Below are positions 5,412 to 5,736 of a DNA stretch of 5,736 nt, piece by piece. The notes under the pieces were generated by a model. It saw nothing but the letters and a program-made list of their open reading frames with translations. It searched no databases and was not told the origin of the DNA. How positions within the stretch are numbered: position 1 is the first letter of the stretch; each line of letters opens with the position of its first letter. Source of the DNA: an uncultured Bacteroidota bacterium (lineage in GTDB: Bacteria; Bacteroidota; Bacteroidia; Chitinophagales; Chitinophagaceae); NCBI GenBank assembly GCA_903851455.1, contig CAINOM010000223.1, forward strand, positions 1-5,736, given 5' to 3'. The translations under genes were made by a program, and so were the position numbers.

Positions 5412-5736
5412 ATGAAACCTATCGTTTACATATCTGTAATTTTCACCTTAGGCATTACGCTTGGAGTGGGTTGCAAGCCAAGGGGCACGGAGATCACGGG
5501 AGGCGGCAAGGGCGGTAACTATACGATCAACATTACCGGCGAGCACCATGGCGGCCTGCTGGATACCTGTATGGTCTACATAAAATATGCTACACTGGAA
5601 GCGCCCGGGAACGGTATATACGATGATTCCGAAAAATGCCTGATCATAAACGGTACGCCTGTTGCCACTTTCGACAGCCTGCTCCAGGGTAATTATTATG
5701 TTCTGGCAGTTGGTTATCATGGCGCTTTTTCACCAC
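5412..5736 (+). CDS. Predicted lipoprotein, C-terminal part beyond the window
   Basis: The frame from the ATG at 5412-5414 stays open to the last base, giving 108 complete codons; the gene is cut by the edge. Residues 1-20 form a signal (K2, hydrophobic 4-19) ending L-G-V-G-C21-K, so C21 is a likely lipid-modified Cys. After a Gly/Lys-rich spacer (30-36), the mature part reads as beta-rich: Y-T-I-N-I-T-G-E-H-H-G-G, then D-T-C-M-V-Y-I-K-Y, Y-D-D-S-E-K-C-L, and V-A-T-F-D-S-L-L-Q-G-N-Y-Y-V-L-A-V-G-Y. The last pattern is common in Ig-like or carboxypeptidase-regulatory-like domains. Two Cys (in D-T-C-M and E-K-C-L) and the H-H pair are visible. It starts 10 bases after the barrel gene's stop and is probably co-expressed with it. 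I recall similar small lipoproteins in Bacteroidota but no known function. Confidence 0.8.
   Translation, partial: MKPIVYISVIFTLGITLGVGCKPRGTEITGGGKGGNYTINITGEHHGGLLDTCMVYIKYATLEAPGNGIYDDSEKCLIINGTPVATFDSLLQGNYYVLAVGYHGAFSP

Noticed and set aside
5448..5720. A 90-codon minus-strand frame at the right end
   Set aside because: It opposes the lipoprotein frame starting at 5412, which has a signal peptide, a lipobox and a 10-base spacing from the preceding gene. The antisense frame has no recognisable features.

Overview
The window looks like chromosomal DNA from a Bacteroidota bacterium, perhaps Chitinophagaceae or a related Sphingobacteriales-like lineage. The signs are secreted proteins with signal peptides ending in ...A-Q, lipoproteins with relaxed lipoboxes, no obvious Shine-Dalgarno sites before the genes, and one promoter-like TTG / TA-n-TTTG arrangement. 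The lineage is inferred from style and protein families, not from a marker gene. There are no RNA genes, insertion sequences, CRISPR arrays or large repeats. Coding density is high and no gene-free stretch exceeds 100 bases.

Left edge (1-893, minus strand): a double-VOC (glyoxalase/bleomycin-resistance fold) protein is followed, with a 1-base stop/start overlap, by the N-terminus of a GNAT acetyltransferase that runs out of the window. This pair seems unrelated to the rest.

Main block (993-5736): seven genes, nearly all for exported or membrane proteins. On the plus strand is a periplasmic heavy-metal-associated (HMA) domain protein with a C-x-x-C site (993-1511). It converges on a minus-strand run of four genes. 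In transcription order these are a small Cys-rich membrane-anchored protein (3957-4370), a Met-rich outer-membrane barrel-type protein (2767-3879), an MbnP-like lipoprotein (1901-2677), and a cytochrome-c-like lipoprotein overlapping it by 11 bases (1522-1911). Only 38 bases from the GTG start of the Cys-rich gene, a divergent plus-strand pair encodes a second outer-membrane barrel-type protein (4409-5401) and a lipoprotein cut by the window edge (5412-5736). That last gene is open to the edge.

Together, the HMA C-x-x-C, the Met-rich segment, the Cys cluster, the MbnP fold and the heme-c-like lipoprotein point to envelope handling of a soft metal, most likely copper. This is an inference from families and motifs; no gene here proves the metal or the direction of transport. 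The notable points are the absence from this window of an MbnH/MauG-type di-heme enzyme beside the MbnP-like gene, an unusual C-x5-C-H motif in the cytochrome-like lipoprotein, and an uncertain start for the Cys-rich protein.
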